In this document: positions 24,368 to 32,680 of the stretch, in pieces
Numbering within the stretch: position 1 is the stretch's first letter
Layout of the letters: each line of letters starts with the position of its first letter
Assembly: GCA_900550935.1 (NCBI GenBank)
Contig: URUD01000002.1
Coordinates: forward strand, 72,313-136,312
From: an uncultured Roseburia sp.
Lineage (GTDB): Bacteria > Bacillota > Clostridia > Lachnospirales > Lachnospiraceae
Length of the DNA stretch: 64,000 nucleotides
Direction: 5' to 3'
The notes under the pieces: generated by a model
Database searches by the model: none
Seen by the model: the letters and a program-made list of their open reading frames with translations, nothing else
Told to the model about the DNA's origin: nothing
Made by a program: the position numbers and the translations under genes

Positions 24368-26222
24368 AGCTTTAAAATTAAATACCCGCGCATTAAAACT
24401 GTTTTATCAGTATTACCCGCAGATCATTCTTTCCCGCTTTTTTTCCGTCATCTGGATCTCACTGACGCCCTACGTCGAGATCTATCTTTCTGCATTGATC
24501 ATTGATGAGCTTGCAGGAAACAAAAACCCGGCACGCCTGCGGTATCTTGTGACCATCACACTGTTTTCTGCCGCTGTGATCTCTTTTGTATCCGCATGGC
24601 TTACTAAATGGAAAGAGGCACAAAATGCCGGGATTTATCTCAAAGTGACCCATATCTTTTCTGAAAAATATCTGGATATGGATTACATTCATATGGATGA
24701 AACCGAAACAGCAGAACTCTATTCCACCATCATGCAGAATCAGAACAGTGGCGGCTGGGGATTTTACGTGGTTTTTGAGGATTACGAAAAACTCTGCGCT
24801 GCCATCCTGACGCTTCTCGGTGGTATTTCCTTAACAGTCTCCCTTTTTACCAGCCGCGTCCCGGAAAGTGCCGGAACTTATACCCTGTTAAATAATCCTC
24901 TCTTCCTTCTGCTTTTGATCGCAGTGATGCTCTTCATCACCTGCCTTGCACCGGCTCTTCTCAACAAAGCCGGTAGTTATATGTCCCGCAATATTGATTC
25001 ACAAAATCTTGCCAATCGTATCTGGGGATATTTTGGCCTGCTTGGCACACACAAAGAACTTGCCGCTGATATCCGTATGTACCGGCAGGATAAGATATGT
25101 GACAGATACACGCTCGATAAAGAAGCATCTTTTAACTCCAAAGGACTGTTTGCCAGATACTGCTGGGGACCGATCGGACTTTACCGTGCCGCCTCCTCCG
25201 CTGTTTCTGTGCTGTTTACCGGTATCGTCTACCTTTTTGTCTGCTTAAAAGCGTGGGCAGGTGCATTCGGTCCCGGTTTAGTCACTCAGTATATCGCATC
25301 CATTATCAAGGTATCCGGTGGTGTTTCCAGCTTTCTTGCAGCCCTTGGTGATATGCGCAATAATGCCCCGTTTCTGACACAGATCTTCTCCTTCCTCGAC
25401 ATGCCTAACACGATGTATCAGGGAAGCCTGACGGTGGAGAAACGAAGTGACAGAAACTATGAGATTGAATTCTGCAATGTTTCTTTTAAATATCCCGGCA
25501 GTGACCGTTACGCACTCTGCAATGTCAATCTGAAATTTAAGATTGGCAGCCGTCTCGCCGTAGTCGGCATGAACGGCAGCGGAAAAACAACGTTCATCAA
25601 ACTGCTCTGCCGCCTGTATGACCCTACCGAAGGTGTGATCAAACTCAATGGCATTGATATCCGCAAATATAACTACGCCGAATATATGATGATCTTCTCC
25701 GTTGTTTTCCAGGATTTCAAACTCTTTTCCTTAAAGCTCGGAGAAAATGTTGCTACCCGCACCACCTATGATGCTGCTCTGGTAAGGCAGTGTCTTAAAA
25801 AGGCCGGTTTTACTGAAAATCCTGCCAAACTAAAACATGGCATGGACACCTTTCTCTACAAAGATTACGACCAGGACGGTGTCAATGTTTCCGGTGGAGA
25901 AGCCCAGAAGATCGCGATCGCGCGGGCTCTCTATAAAGATGCCCCGTTTATCATCTTAGACGAACCGACTGCCGCCTTAGACCCGATCGCCGAAGCCGAG
26001 ATCTATGAAAAATTCAATGACATCGCAGGTGACAAAACCGCTGTCTACATCAGCCACCGGCTGTCCTCCTGCAAGTTCTGTGATGAGATCGTAGTATTCC
26101 ATGAAGGCTCCGTCATACAGCAGGGCACGCACGAGGCACTTGTAGCAGATAAAACCGGAAAATATTATGAGCTGTGGCATGCACAGGCACAGTACTATAC
26201 GAAAGAACCGGTGGGCTTATAG
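24336..26222 (+). CDS. ABC exporter, membrane-ATPase fusion (subunit 2)
   Basis: A 628-residue partner of the preceding protein. Hydrophobic helices lie in residues 25-360 and the ATPase domain has Walker A GMNGSGKTT (near 411), signature VSGGEAQ (near 518) and ILDEPTAALDP (near 541). I place the start at ATG 24336, 9 bp after GGAAGGAG, overlapping the previous gene by 32 bp; the frame continues upstream to 24270 without a binding site. The overlap suggests equal, coupled translation of the two subunits. A long palindrome follows the stop codon. Confidence 0.9.
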   Translation: MKNNQQTPWREALKLNTRALKLFYQYYPQIILSRFFSVIWISLTPYVEIYLSALIIDELAGNKNPARLRYLVTITLFSAAVISFVSAWLTKWKEAQNAGIYLKVTHIFSEKYLDMDYIHMDETETAELYSTIMQNQNSGGWGFYVVFEDYEKLCAAILTLLGGISLTVSLFTSRVPESAGTYTLLNNPLFLLLLIAVMLFITCLAPALLNKAGSYMSRNIDSQNLANRIWGYFGLLGTHKELAADIRMYRQDKICDRYTLDKEASFNSKGLFARYCWGPIGLYRAASSAVSVLFTGIVYLFVCLKAWAGAFGPGLVTQYIASIIKVSGGVSSFLAALGDMRNNAPFLTQIFSFLDMPNTMYQGSLTVEKRSDRNYEIEFCNVSFKYPGSDRYALCNVNLKFKIGSRLAVVGMNGSGKTTFIKLLCRLYDPTEGVIKLNGIDIRKYNYAEYMMIFSVVFQDFKLFSLKLGENVATRTTYDAALVRQCLKKAGFTENPAKLKHGMDTFLYKDYDQDGVNVSGGEAQKIAIARALYKDAPFIILDEPTAALDPIAEAEIYEKFNDIAGDKTAVYISHRLSSCKFCDEIVVFHEGSVIQQGTHEALVADKTGKYYELWHAQAQYYTKEPVGL

Positions 26223-26241
26223 ACTGATGTGCAGTTTACGA

Positions 26242-26273
26242 TAATGGTGGGGCTGCATGCAGCTCCACCATTA
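26242..26273. terminator. 32-bp palindrome between convergent ABC and S8 peptidase genes
   Basis: Arms TAATGGTGGGGCTGCA and TGCAGCTCCACCATTA pair over 15 of 16 positions without a loop. It covers the S8 peptidase stop codon and has no T tract on either strand, so it is a strong hairpin but an imperfect terminator. Confidence 0.5.
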
Positions 26274-27953
26274 CCGCAACAGTTCAAACGCCCGGTACAC
26301 ATCTAACATTCCATATCCCCACTCCCTGTTCGGGTAGCTCCTCTCCTGATTCTTACGCGTTCCGCGTATCAGCATATTTTTTATCCCGGCATTGGAAAGC
26401 GTGGGTTCCCTCTGCTCGACCAATGCCCACTGCATGATCTGCGCCACTGCTCCGGTCGTTATGGCTGCAGCCGCACTGGTTCCTGTCATGGTAACATAAT
26501 TTCCACGCAGTCCGGGGCCGTAGACCGAAACGGCAGGTGCTGCAAAATCCGGCTTGATCTCGCCGGACGTTGTAAATCCTCTGCCGGAACTCTGGTAAAT
26601 ACTTCCGTTTGAAACCTGATAACCTCCCACCGTTATGACCTGTCCGCTCGTTCCGGGAGTGGTGATCGTAATGTCCGGATCAGAGCGCAGGAAAAAGACA
26701 TTGCCCTCCGTAAACTGCTGCAGCGGAAGCCACATATTATATCTTCCGGTCACGATATTTTCCGGGAAGACACGGACGATCCAGAGTCCTCTCCTCAAAT
26801 TGGAAAAACGGAAATAGATGAGCTGGTTTGCCGCCTCTTTTGTCTCGACCCGATAGTCCACAGAGACCGTCGTGCCCTCAAAGATAAAATGGTAATCTCC
26901 CGAACCTCCGGCACGCACCGGCAGTCTGGGAAACTGTTCTCCGGTCGGGGAAATGATCGAGACCGCATACAGCTCCAGCGACTCCGCCCACAATTCAAAA
27001 AAGACACCGGCAACATCCGTCTCCACATTGATCTCCACATCCTCGTATTCCATCTCCCCGCTGATCGTTCCCTGAAAATGATGTCTCGCATTTGCCTCAT
27101 TTCCGGCAGCGGTCACCACCGAGCGGCGGCGTCTGGTGCAGATATAGTTCAGGTAGGTTGCCAGGGAACCATCCCTCCCGTGGCTTCCCATGCTGTTTCC
27201 CACCGCAAGACAGATCACAAGCGGCAGTCCGAGACGGTTTGCAAGCCCATCCAGATAGGAAACGCCCATCATGATATCTGCCTCACTGAATGCCTCCACA
27301 CCCTCCGGGATAAAGAAAAAATCCCTTAAATATGGTTTCGCCTGTTTTAATTTTACCACCGCGATCTGCGACTGGGGAACTGCCCCGATAAAATCATTTG
27401 CAATGTCCTCGCTGCCACATGCTACTCCAGCCAGAAATGTTCCATGTCCATTCTCATCCCGGTGCGGGACCAGTTCGTAGGGATCTTCGCTCTGCAATGC
27501 TTCATTGATTTGCTCTCTGCGGTATTCCGCTCCATAAATAATGCCATCCGGCGGTGTTCCATCCTCTATACTCTGATCCCAGATTGCTGCGATCCGCGTG
27601 CTCCCATCCGAAAAACGAAACACCGGATTTGTATAATCGATCCCTGTATCAATAAATCCAACCAGTACCCCATTGCCTTTGAGCGAGAGCACTGGCTGAT
27701 TCTGAAGCCTCAAAATACCGGATGCCTCCAGTGCCGTCACATCCAAAAGCCCATAGCATTTGGGGATACCGGTATAGGTGTAAGTGGAGATATCGAGCGG
27801 CGGCAGCCCTTCCCTCGGATAATAAAAGATATCAAAATCTTCTGTGATCCGCTGCACACATCCTGTCGTAGCCGGTATTTCCGCTTCCACCCCGTAAGGT
27901 ATGATAAAATCAAAATATTCATTCGAGTAGACCTGTTCCCTGCAATCTGCCAT
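26271..27953 (-). CDS. Subtilisin-like S8 peptidase (Csp family)
   Basis: A 560-residue serine protease of the clostridial Csp/S8 group. The catalytic triad is present: Asp in VGFIDTGIDYTN (near residue 102), His in ENGHGTFLAG (near 168) and Ser in TGTSAAAAI (near 491). A beta-rich insert of about 130 residues (about 300-430) separates His and Ser regions, as in CspB. There is no signal peptide. Csp proteases activate spore cortex-lytic enzymes in some clostridia; with Ger and SpoVA genes in this window a germination role is possible, but no sleC is visible. GGAG lies 10 bp before the ATG and is part of the clpX terminator hairpin. Confidence 0.9.
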   Translation of the reverse strand: MADCREQVYSNEYFDFIIPYGVEAEIPATTGCVQRITEDFDIFYYPREGLPPLDISTYTYTGIPKCYGLLDVTALEASGILRLQNQPVLSLKGNGVLVGFIDTGIDYTNPVFRFSDGSTRIAAIWDQSIEDGTPPDGIIYGAEYRREQINEALQSEDPYELVPHRDENGHGTFLAGVACGSEDIANDFIGAVPQSQIAVVKLKQAKPYLRDFFFIPEGVEAFSEADIMMGVSYLDGLANRLGLPLVICLAVGNSMGSHGRDGSLATYLNYICTRRRRSVVTAAGNEANARHHFQGTISGEMEYEDVEINVETDVAGVFFELWAESLELYAVSIISPTGEQFPRLPVRAGGSGDYHFIFEGTTVSVDYRVETKEAANQLIYFRFSNLRRGLWIVRVFPENIVTGRYNMWLPLQQFTEGNVFFLRSDPDITITTPGTSGQVITVGGYQVSNGSIYQSSGRGFTTSGEIKPDFAAPAVSVYGPGLRGNYVTMTGTSAAAAITTGAVAQIMQWALVEQREPTLSNAGIKNMLIRGTRKNQERSYPNREWGYGMLDVYRAFELLR

Positions 27954-27957
27954 AACA

Positions 27958-28001
27958 AAAAAACTCCGTCATCTGCTTTATACAGTAGATGACGAAGTTT
28001 C
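27958..28001 (-). terminator. Terminator of the clpX-like gene, overlapping S8 peptidase ribosome binding site
   Basis: Minus-strand stem AAACTTCGTCATCT...AGATGACGGAGTTT (about 27961-28000) followed by TTTTTTTG. The 3' arm contains the GGAG that is the only binding site for the peptidase gene starting at 27953. Confidence 0.85.
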
Positions 28002-28004
28002 CAT

Positions 28005-29504
28005 TTATATGCCAGACGATTGCTGTTTTTCTTCTATGACCGGACAGCCGCGCATCGTAATGAGCGGTGCTCCTTTGTTTTCCAGATAATCTTTTGTAAT
28101 GGTCACCGTACCGATGTTGTCATCTTTCGGGATCTCATACATGATATCCAACATGTATTCCTCTAAAATGGCTCTTAATGCACGCGCACCGACTTTCTTT
28201 TCCTTTGCCTTTGCTGCAATGGCTGCAAGTGCATCATCCTCAAACTTCAGATCCACTTCATCCATGGCAAGTAATTTCTGGTATTGTCTGATGATCGCGT
28301 TTTTCGGCTCTTTTAAGATACGCACCAGCATATCCTCGGTCAGCGCATCCAGTGTGAACATGATTGGGAGTCGTCCCAGAAACTCCGGGATCATACCGAA
28401 TTTGCGCACATCCTCCATCGTAACTTTCTGGAGCAGGTTCTCATCCTTATCATACTGGTCTTTTAGTTCTGCCTTAAATCCGATCGAAGCCTGTTTATTC
28501 AGGCGCTCTTTGATGATCTCTTCCAGATCCGGGAATGCACCACCGCAGATAAATAAAATGTCTTTTGTGTTTACCATCGTCATCGGAACCATGGCATTTT
28601 TGCTGCTGGCTCCAACCGGTACCTCTACCTCTGCACCCTCTAATAATTTTAACATTCCCTGCTGTACAGACTCTCCGCTGACATCACGCTGATTTGTGTT
28701 TCGCTTTTTGGCGATCTTGTCGATCTCATCAATAAAGATGATACCATGCTCTGCACGCTCCACATCGTTATCTGCAGCAGCAAGCAGTTTGCTGACTACA
28801 CTCTCGATATCATCACCGATATAACCTGCCTCAGTAAGGGAAGTCGCATCGGTGATCGCAAGCGGCACATCAAGCAGTTTTGCCAGTGTCTTGACCAGAT
28901 AGGTCTTACCACAGCCGGTCGGTCCGATCATCAGCATGTTTGATTTTTCGATCTCGACATCATCCTTGTGGTCTGATGCGATCCTCTTGTAATGATTATA
29001 GACCGCCACTGACATTACCTTTTTCGCATGCTCCTGACCTACGACATACTCATCAAGCGATGCCTTGATCTTATGTGGTGCCGGGATTTTATGTATGTCA
29101 AGGACCGCTTCTGACTTTTCTTTTGGCTTTTTCTTTTTGATCTTCTGGTTATTCGGAACAAATCCCTGCAGATCTGACAGATTGATCATGCTGATGTTTG
29201 GCATCTTGCCCATATTCATCTGGAACATATCGTCCATCGAGAAACCGGAGCCGTTCATGCTGTCAAACGTCTTTTGCATACAATCCCTGCAGATGCTGAT
29301 ATTGTTCGGGATCTTGATCATCTTGCCTGCAATGTGTTCCGGTCTGCGGCAGATGTAGCAGATGTCTTCATACTCATTTTCTTCTTTATCCGAAGCAGGC
29401 GTTTCTTCCACGCTCACGTTGGTCTCTTCCGGTGTGCCAGTGTCCTGCCCTGCTGCCTCGTTTTCTTCCTGGTCGATTACTTCTCTATAGTCATTATTAT
29501 TCAT
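28005..29504 (-). CDS. clpX: ClpX-like ATP-dependent Clp protease ATPase subunit
   Basis: AAA+ unfoldase that feeds ClpP. The 499 residues begin with an acidic extension, then a C4 zinc domain (Cys49, 52, 72, 75; CYICRRPEHIAG...CRDC), a long linker, Walker A GPTGCGKT near residue 194, GYIGDDIESVV, Walker B IIFIDEIDK near 258, the ClpP-binding IGF loop (QASIGFKAE) and an arginine-finger region PEFLGRLP. Standard ClpX is about 420 residues, so this one has roughly 80 extra residues in the N-terminal extension and linker; it may be a second, specialised ClpX. No clpP or tig adjoins it. ATG 29504 has GGAG 6 bp upstream. Confidence 0.9.
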   Translation of the reverse strand: MNNNDYREVIDQEENEAAGQDTGTPEETNVSVEETPASDKEENEYEDICYICRRPEHIAGKMIKIPNNISICRDCMQKTFDSMNGSGFSMDDMFQMNMGKMPNISMINLSDLQGFVPNNQKIKKKKPKEKSEAVLDIHKIPAPHKIKASLDEYVVGQEHAKKVMSVAVYNHYKRIASDHKDDVEIEKSNMLMIGPTGCGKTYLVKTLAKLLDVPLAITDATSLTEAGYIGDDIESVVSKLLAAADNDVERAEHGIIFIDEIDKIAKKRNTNQRDVSGESVQQGMLKLLEGAEVEVPVGASSKNAMVPMTMVNTKDILFICGGAFPDLEEIIKERLNKQASIGFKAELKDQYDKDENLLQKVTMEDVRKFGMIPEFLGRLPIMFTLDALTEDMLVRILKEPKNAIIRQYQKLLAMDEVDLKFEDDALAAIAAKAKEKKVGARALRAILEEYMLDIMYEIPKDDNIGTVTITKDYLENKGAPLITMRGCPVIEEKQQSSGI

Positions 29505-29539
29505 TGTTGTCTCCATTCCATTGCTTGTAAGATAACAGT

Positions 29540-29568
29540 ATTATAATTCAAAACCAATGGTACCACAA
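29540..29568 (-). promoter_or_regulatory. clpX promoter
   Basis: Minus-strand TTGTGG (29563-29568), 17-bp spacer, TATAAT (29540-29545). Confidence 0.65.
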
Positions 29569-29594
29569 GGAATTTGCGCATGATTTCATTTTTA

Positions 29595-29635
29595 TTTAAG
29601 AAAAAAGGAAGCATGCAATCTTCATTGCTGCTTCC
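29595..29635 (-). terminator. Terminator of the small lipoprotein gene
   Basis: Minus-strand hairpin GGAAGCAGCAAT ... ATTGCATGCTTCC (29607-29635) followed by TTTTTTCTT, just after the lipoprotein stop. Confidence 0.85.
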
Positions 29636-29642
29636 ATGTCTC

Positions 29643-30071
29643 CTATCTGGCTGTTCCTGTTGTGGTGTCCCCATTGGTCGCATTATCGCCTTCCCCGGTC
29701 ATGTCATCCACACCATTTTCCACACCGTTTATAATATCTTTTCCTGCCTCTCCGACACCGTCTACCACGTCGTTTACAACTGCGCCACCCTCTGTGGTTG
29801 CTCCGCCTGTTGTGTTATTGTTATTTGTGGTTTCATTGCCGTTTGTTCCATTTTCGGTATTCAGTACATTGTTGTCCGGATTGGTTGTTGTCGTACCGTT
29901 TGTTGTCGTACCATTTGTACCAGTGCCGTTTCCGTTATTTTCTGTGTTCGTGTTGGTTCCGTTATTTGTGGTTCCATTGTTATTGTCTTTCACACCATTT
30001 CCACATGCAGTCAGACCGCCTAACGCCATCGTAAGCACCAAACCTGCCAGCATTACTCTGATCTTTTTCAT
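29643..30071 (-). CDS. Small Asn/Thr/Gly-rich lipoprotein
   Basis: A 142-residue lipoprotein with lipobox GGLTAC (Cys near residue 23), a long low-complexity linker rich in Asn, Thr and Gly, and a short amphipathic C-terminal stretch (VVNDVVDGVGEAGKDIINGVENGVDD region, about residues 100-128). I do not recognise a family with confidence; similar tails occur in small sporulation- or membrane-associated proteins of clostridia. ATG 30071 is 9 bp after GGAG. It is monocistronic with its own terminator. Confidence 0.65.
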   Translation of the reverse strand: MKKIRVMLAGLVLTMALGGLTACGNGVKDNNNGTTNNGTNTNTENNGNGTGTNGTTTNGTTTTNPDNNVLNTENGTNGNETTNNNNTTGGATTEGGAVVNDVVDGVGEAGKDIINGVENGVDDMTGEGDNATNGDTTTGTAR

Positions 30072-30167
30072 AGTCATATTCTCCTTTACCTTTTAAAAAG
30101 TTTTCAAGGATAGTATGAGCTTTTTTTTCAGAACTTATGCAAAAAGCAGGCAATATTTTCAATTTTC

Positions 30168-30947
30168 CTATTTGTAATAACCCAATTCTCTTGAGAGTTC
30201 TTCCTGTACTTTCTTTACATCCACGGCAAGCTCCATAACACGCTCTCTTGTCATACGGCTGGTCGGGCCGGAGATACTGAACGCATATTTTACTTCATTC
30301 TGGTAACCATGTAAACATGCGGCAATACAGCGGACACCTTTTTCGTTTTCCTCATCATCAAGTGCGTAACCGTTCTTGCGGACTTCTTCTAATAATTTCT
30401 GCATTTCGTCGTAATCCGTCACGGTCTTGTCTGTCTTTTTCTCGATAACACTTTCGTTCCAGATCTGTTTTACTTCGCGCTCCGGCAAAGTTGCCATGAT
30501 TGCCTTGCCGACTCCGGAACAGTACATCGGATGGATCATTCCCACATGCGATACCATGCGGATGGTTCCGACTTTTGCTTCAATCTTATAAATATATAAA
30601 ATATGGTTTCCCTCACGCTGCACCAGATGAACGGCTTCACCGCTTAAATCTGATAAGCGTTCCAGATATGGCTTTGCCACTTGTAAAATATCCATACGGT
30701 CGAGAATCTTTCCCGCCATATTTACTATTTTATAGGAAAGCATATATTTTTGTGTTGTCTCGTCCTGTTTTGCATATCCCATGTAGACCAGGGACATCAA
30801 CAGGCGGTGTACGGTACTTTTATGCAGATCCAATGCTGCGCTGATCTCCATCAGCCCCATCTCGCCGTTTTCCGCAAGCATCTCCATGACCTGAAAAATA
30901 CGTTCTGCGGACTGTACCGGATTTTTAGTCTCTTTTCCTTCTGCCAT
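30168..30947 (-). CDS. IclR-family transcriptional regulator (KdgR-like)
   Basis: A 259-residue regulator with an N-terminal winged helix (GLMEISAALDLHKSTVHRLLMSLV, near residues 30-55, recognition helix with KSTVHRLL) and an effector domain of IclR type (HLVQREGNHILYIYKIE, HPMYCSGVGKAIMA near residue 145, CIAACLHGYQ). It is divergent from the KDPG aldolase gene, and inverted operator-like sequences lie before both genes; a 2-keto-3-deoxy-gluconate-type effector is therefore likely. AGAGG lies 6 bp before the ATG. Confidence 0.92.
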   Translation of the reverse strand: MAEGKETKNPVQSAERIFQVMEMLAENGEMGLMEISAALDLHKSTVHRLLMSLVYMGYAKQDETTQKYMLSYKIVNMAGKILDRMDILQVAKPYLERLSDLSGEAVHLVQREGNHILYIYKIEAKVGTIRMVSHVGMIHPMYCSGVGKAIMATLPEREVKQIWNESVIEKKTDKTVTDYDEMQKLLEEVRKNGYALDDEENEKGVRCIAACLHGYQNEVKYAFSISGPTSRMTRERVMELAVDVKKVQEELSRELGYYK

Positions 30948-30992
30948 ACCAAACCTCTTACTCTGTTTTTTAGTTCCATATTATAAATTCGT

Positions 30993-31009
30993 GTTCCACA
31001 ATATGAAAC
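30993..31009. promoter_or_regulatory. IclR-type operator, copy 1 (before the iclR gene)
   Basis: GTTCCACAATATGAAAC; its reverse complement matches the operator at 31136-31152 at 16 of 17 positions. It lies between the iclR promoter (TTGACT 31042-31047, 18 bp, TATCAT 31018-31023, minus strand) and the iclR start. Confidence 0.65.
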
Positions 31010-31081
31010 TAAATGCAATGATAGCATGAACCAACCAGAAAAGTCAATCTCTTTTCCTGCACTGTTTCTTATCAAAATAGG

Positions 31082-31109
31082 TTGACAAGGCTTTCTCAGA
31101 TGTTATAAT
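31082..31109 (+). promoter_or_regulatory. KDPG aldolase promoter
   Basis: TTGACA (31082-31087), 16-bp spacer, TATAAT (31104-31109); both hexamers are perfect. Confidence 0.9.
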
Positions 31110-31124
31110 TATATTGTATCGTTT

Positions 31125-31152
31125 TATGAAACATTGTTTCACATTGTGGAAC
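31125..31152. promoter_or_regulatory. IclR-type operator, copy 2 (before the aldolase gene)
   Basis: GTTTCACATTGTGGAAC (31136-31152) is a near-perfect dyad; ATGAAACATTGTTTCA (31126-31141) just upstream adds a further half-site. It sits 16-43 bp downstream of the -10 box, where a bound repressor would block transcription. Confidence 0.7.
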
Positions 31153-31197
31153 GCAGAAAAAGAAACCAAATTATATTAATTATAAGGAGAAGATAGT

Positions 31198-32160
31198 ATG
31201 AACAAAGTATTAGAAGAGTTTTCCAAAATCGGTATCATCCCAGTTATCGCACTTGACAACGTTGAGGATGCAGCACCTTTAGCAAAAGCATTATGCGATG
31301 GTGGTCTTCCATGTGCAGAGGTTACATTCCGTACTGCTGCAGCTGAGGAGTCTATCCGCATCATGTCTGAGCAGTTTCCGGAGATGTTAGTAGGTGCAGG
31401 AACCGTTCTTACAACAGAGCAGGTTGACCGTGCTGTCAATGCCGGTGCAAAATTCATCGTAAGCCCGGGCTTAAATCCAAAAGTTGTAAAATACTGTGTA
31501 GAAAAAGGTATCCCGGTAACTCCTGGATGCTCTAACCCAAGTGATGTTGAAGTAGCAATCGAACTTGGTCTTGAAGTTGTTAAATTCTTCCCGGCAGAAG
31601 CTGCAGGCGGATTAAACATGATCAAATCCATGGCTGCTCCTTACACCAAGATGAGATTCATGCCAACCGGTGGTATCAATGCAAAGAACTTAACAAACTA
31701 CCTTGACTTCAAAAAGATCATCGCATGCGGTGGTTCCTGGATGGTAAACAAAGACATGATCGCAGCAAAAGACTGGGCTGGCATCACAGCTTTAACCAAA
31801 GAAGCTGTTGCAACCATGTTAGGTTTCAAATTATTACATGTAGGTGTCAACAACGCAAACGAAGAAGTTGCTGCTGCTGAGTCTGCAAAATTCGCTACTC
31901 TTCTTGGCGAAAACGTAAAAGTTGGAAACAGCTCTATGTTCGTTGGTTCTTTGATCGAGATGATGAAAAATCCAGGACGTGGTACAAATGGACACATCTG
32001 CATCCAGACCAACTACTTAGATCGTGCTATCTACCACTTAGAGAAACGCGGTTTTGTATTTGACGAGTCTTCTTTCAAATATAATGACAAGGGCGAACTT
32101 ACCGTTGCTTACTTAAAAGACGAGATCGCTGGTTTTGCTGTTCATTTCAACCAGAAATAA
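31198..32160 (+). CDS. eda: KDPG/KHG aldolase fused to a VOC (glyoxalase-like) domain
   Basis: Residues 1-205 are a class I aldolase of the Eda family, cleaving 2-keto-3-deoxy-6-phosphogluconate to pyruvate and glyceraldehyde-3-phosphate: catalytic Glu41 in EVTFRT, Schiff-base Lys129 in VVKFFPAEAAGG, and MPTGGINAKN near residue 160. Residues 209-320 add a domain beginning LGFKLLHVGVNNANEE and containing HICIQTNYLDRAIYHLEKRG, which looks like a VOC/glyoxalase fold. Eda alone is about 210 residues. AAGGAG lies 8 bp before the ATG. The codons are strongly biased (GCA, GGT, AAC), suggesting high expression. Repression by the adjacent IclR protein is likely. Confidence 0.92.
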   Translation: MNKVLEEFSKIGIIPVIALDNVEDAAPLAKALCDGGLPCAEVTFRTAAAEESIRIMSEQFPEMLVGAGTVLTTEQVDRAVNAGAKFIVSPGLNPKVVKYCVEKGIPVTPGCSNPSDVEVAIELGLEVVKFFPAEAAGGLNMIKSMAAPYTKMRFMPTGGINAKNLTNYLDFKKIIACGGSWMVNKDMIAAKDWAGITALTKEAVATMLGFKLLHVGVNNANEEVAAAESAKFATLLGENVKVGNSSMFVGSLIEMMKNPGRGTNGHICIQTNYLDRAIYHLEKRGFVFDESSFKYNDKGELTVAYLKDEIAGFAVHFNQK

Positions 32161-32199
32161 TTGAAAACCTGTATTCCGTTTTTAACAAGGAGGATTCTC

Positions 32200-32616
32200 A
32201 TGGATCAAAATTGTGCTTATTGTATGGAAGGCGATCTGGTCGCTCAGTTTGGTATCAAGATCTGTGAACTGCCGAGTTCCAAAGTATATCTGTTTAAAGA
32301 ACAGAGCCACAAGGGACGTGTGATCGTAGCTCACAAAAAGCATGTCAGCGAGATCATCGAGCTGACTGCCGAAGAACGTGCTGCTTACATGGAAGATATC
32401 AACCATGTTGCAGAGGCATTACACAAGGCTTTTCATCCACAGAAAGTCAACTATGGTGCCTATGGTGATACCGGACATCACCTCCATTTCCATCTGGTTC
32501 CAAAATATACCGATGAGTATGAATGGGGTGGCGTATTTGCCATGAACCCGGGCGAGAAATTCTTATCAGATGAAGAATATGCTTCCCTGATCGAGCAGAT
32601 CAAAGCAAACCTGTAA
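32200..32616 (+). CDS. HIT-family hydrolase
   Basis: A 138-residue histidine-triad protein with the active-site motif HHLHFHLVPKY near residue 85. N-terminal CAYCMEGD is the usual start of clostridial HIT proteins. These hydrolyse nucleotide phosphoramidates or dinucleoside polyphosphates. ATG 32200 follows AAGGAGG at 6 bp; the frame is open back to the aldolase stop but only this start has a binding site. It is co-transcribed with eda and followed by a strong terminator. Confidence 0.93.
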   Translation: MDQNCAYCMEGDLVAQFGIKICELPSSKVYLFKEQSHKGRVIVAHKKHVSEIIELTAEERAAYMEDINHVAEALHKAFHPQKVNYGAYGDTGHHLHFHLVPKYTDEYEWGGVFAMNPGEKFLSDEEYASLIEQIKANL

Positions 32617-32626
32617 TAGACAGAAA

Positions 32627-32663
32627 AACCGCAACGTGATCTTTCCCGTTGCGGTTCTTTTTT
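32627..32663 (+). terminator. Terminator of the eda-HIT operon
   Basis: Stem AACCGCAACG (32627-32636) / CGTTGCGGTT (32647-32656), then TTCTTTTTT. Confidence 0.92.
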
Positions 32664-32680
32664 GCTCTCTTTTATTCTTC

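Noticed and set aside
28099..28692. Plus-strand open frame of 197 codons opposite the clpX-like gene
   Set aside because: It mirrors the coding of ClpX, has no ribosome binding site and is Ser/Ile-rich in the manner of antisense frames.
29662..30096. Plus-strand open frame rich in Val, Pro and Phe
   Set aside because: Antisense of the low-complexity Asn/Thr lipoprotein gene, with no binding site.
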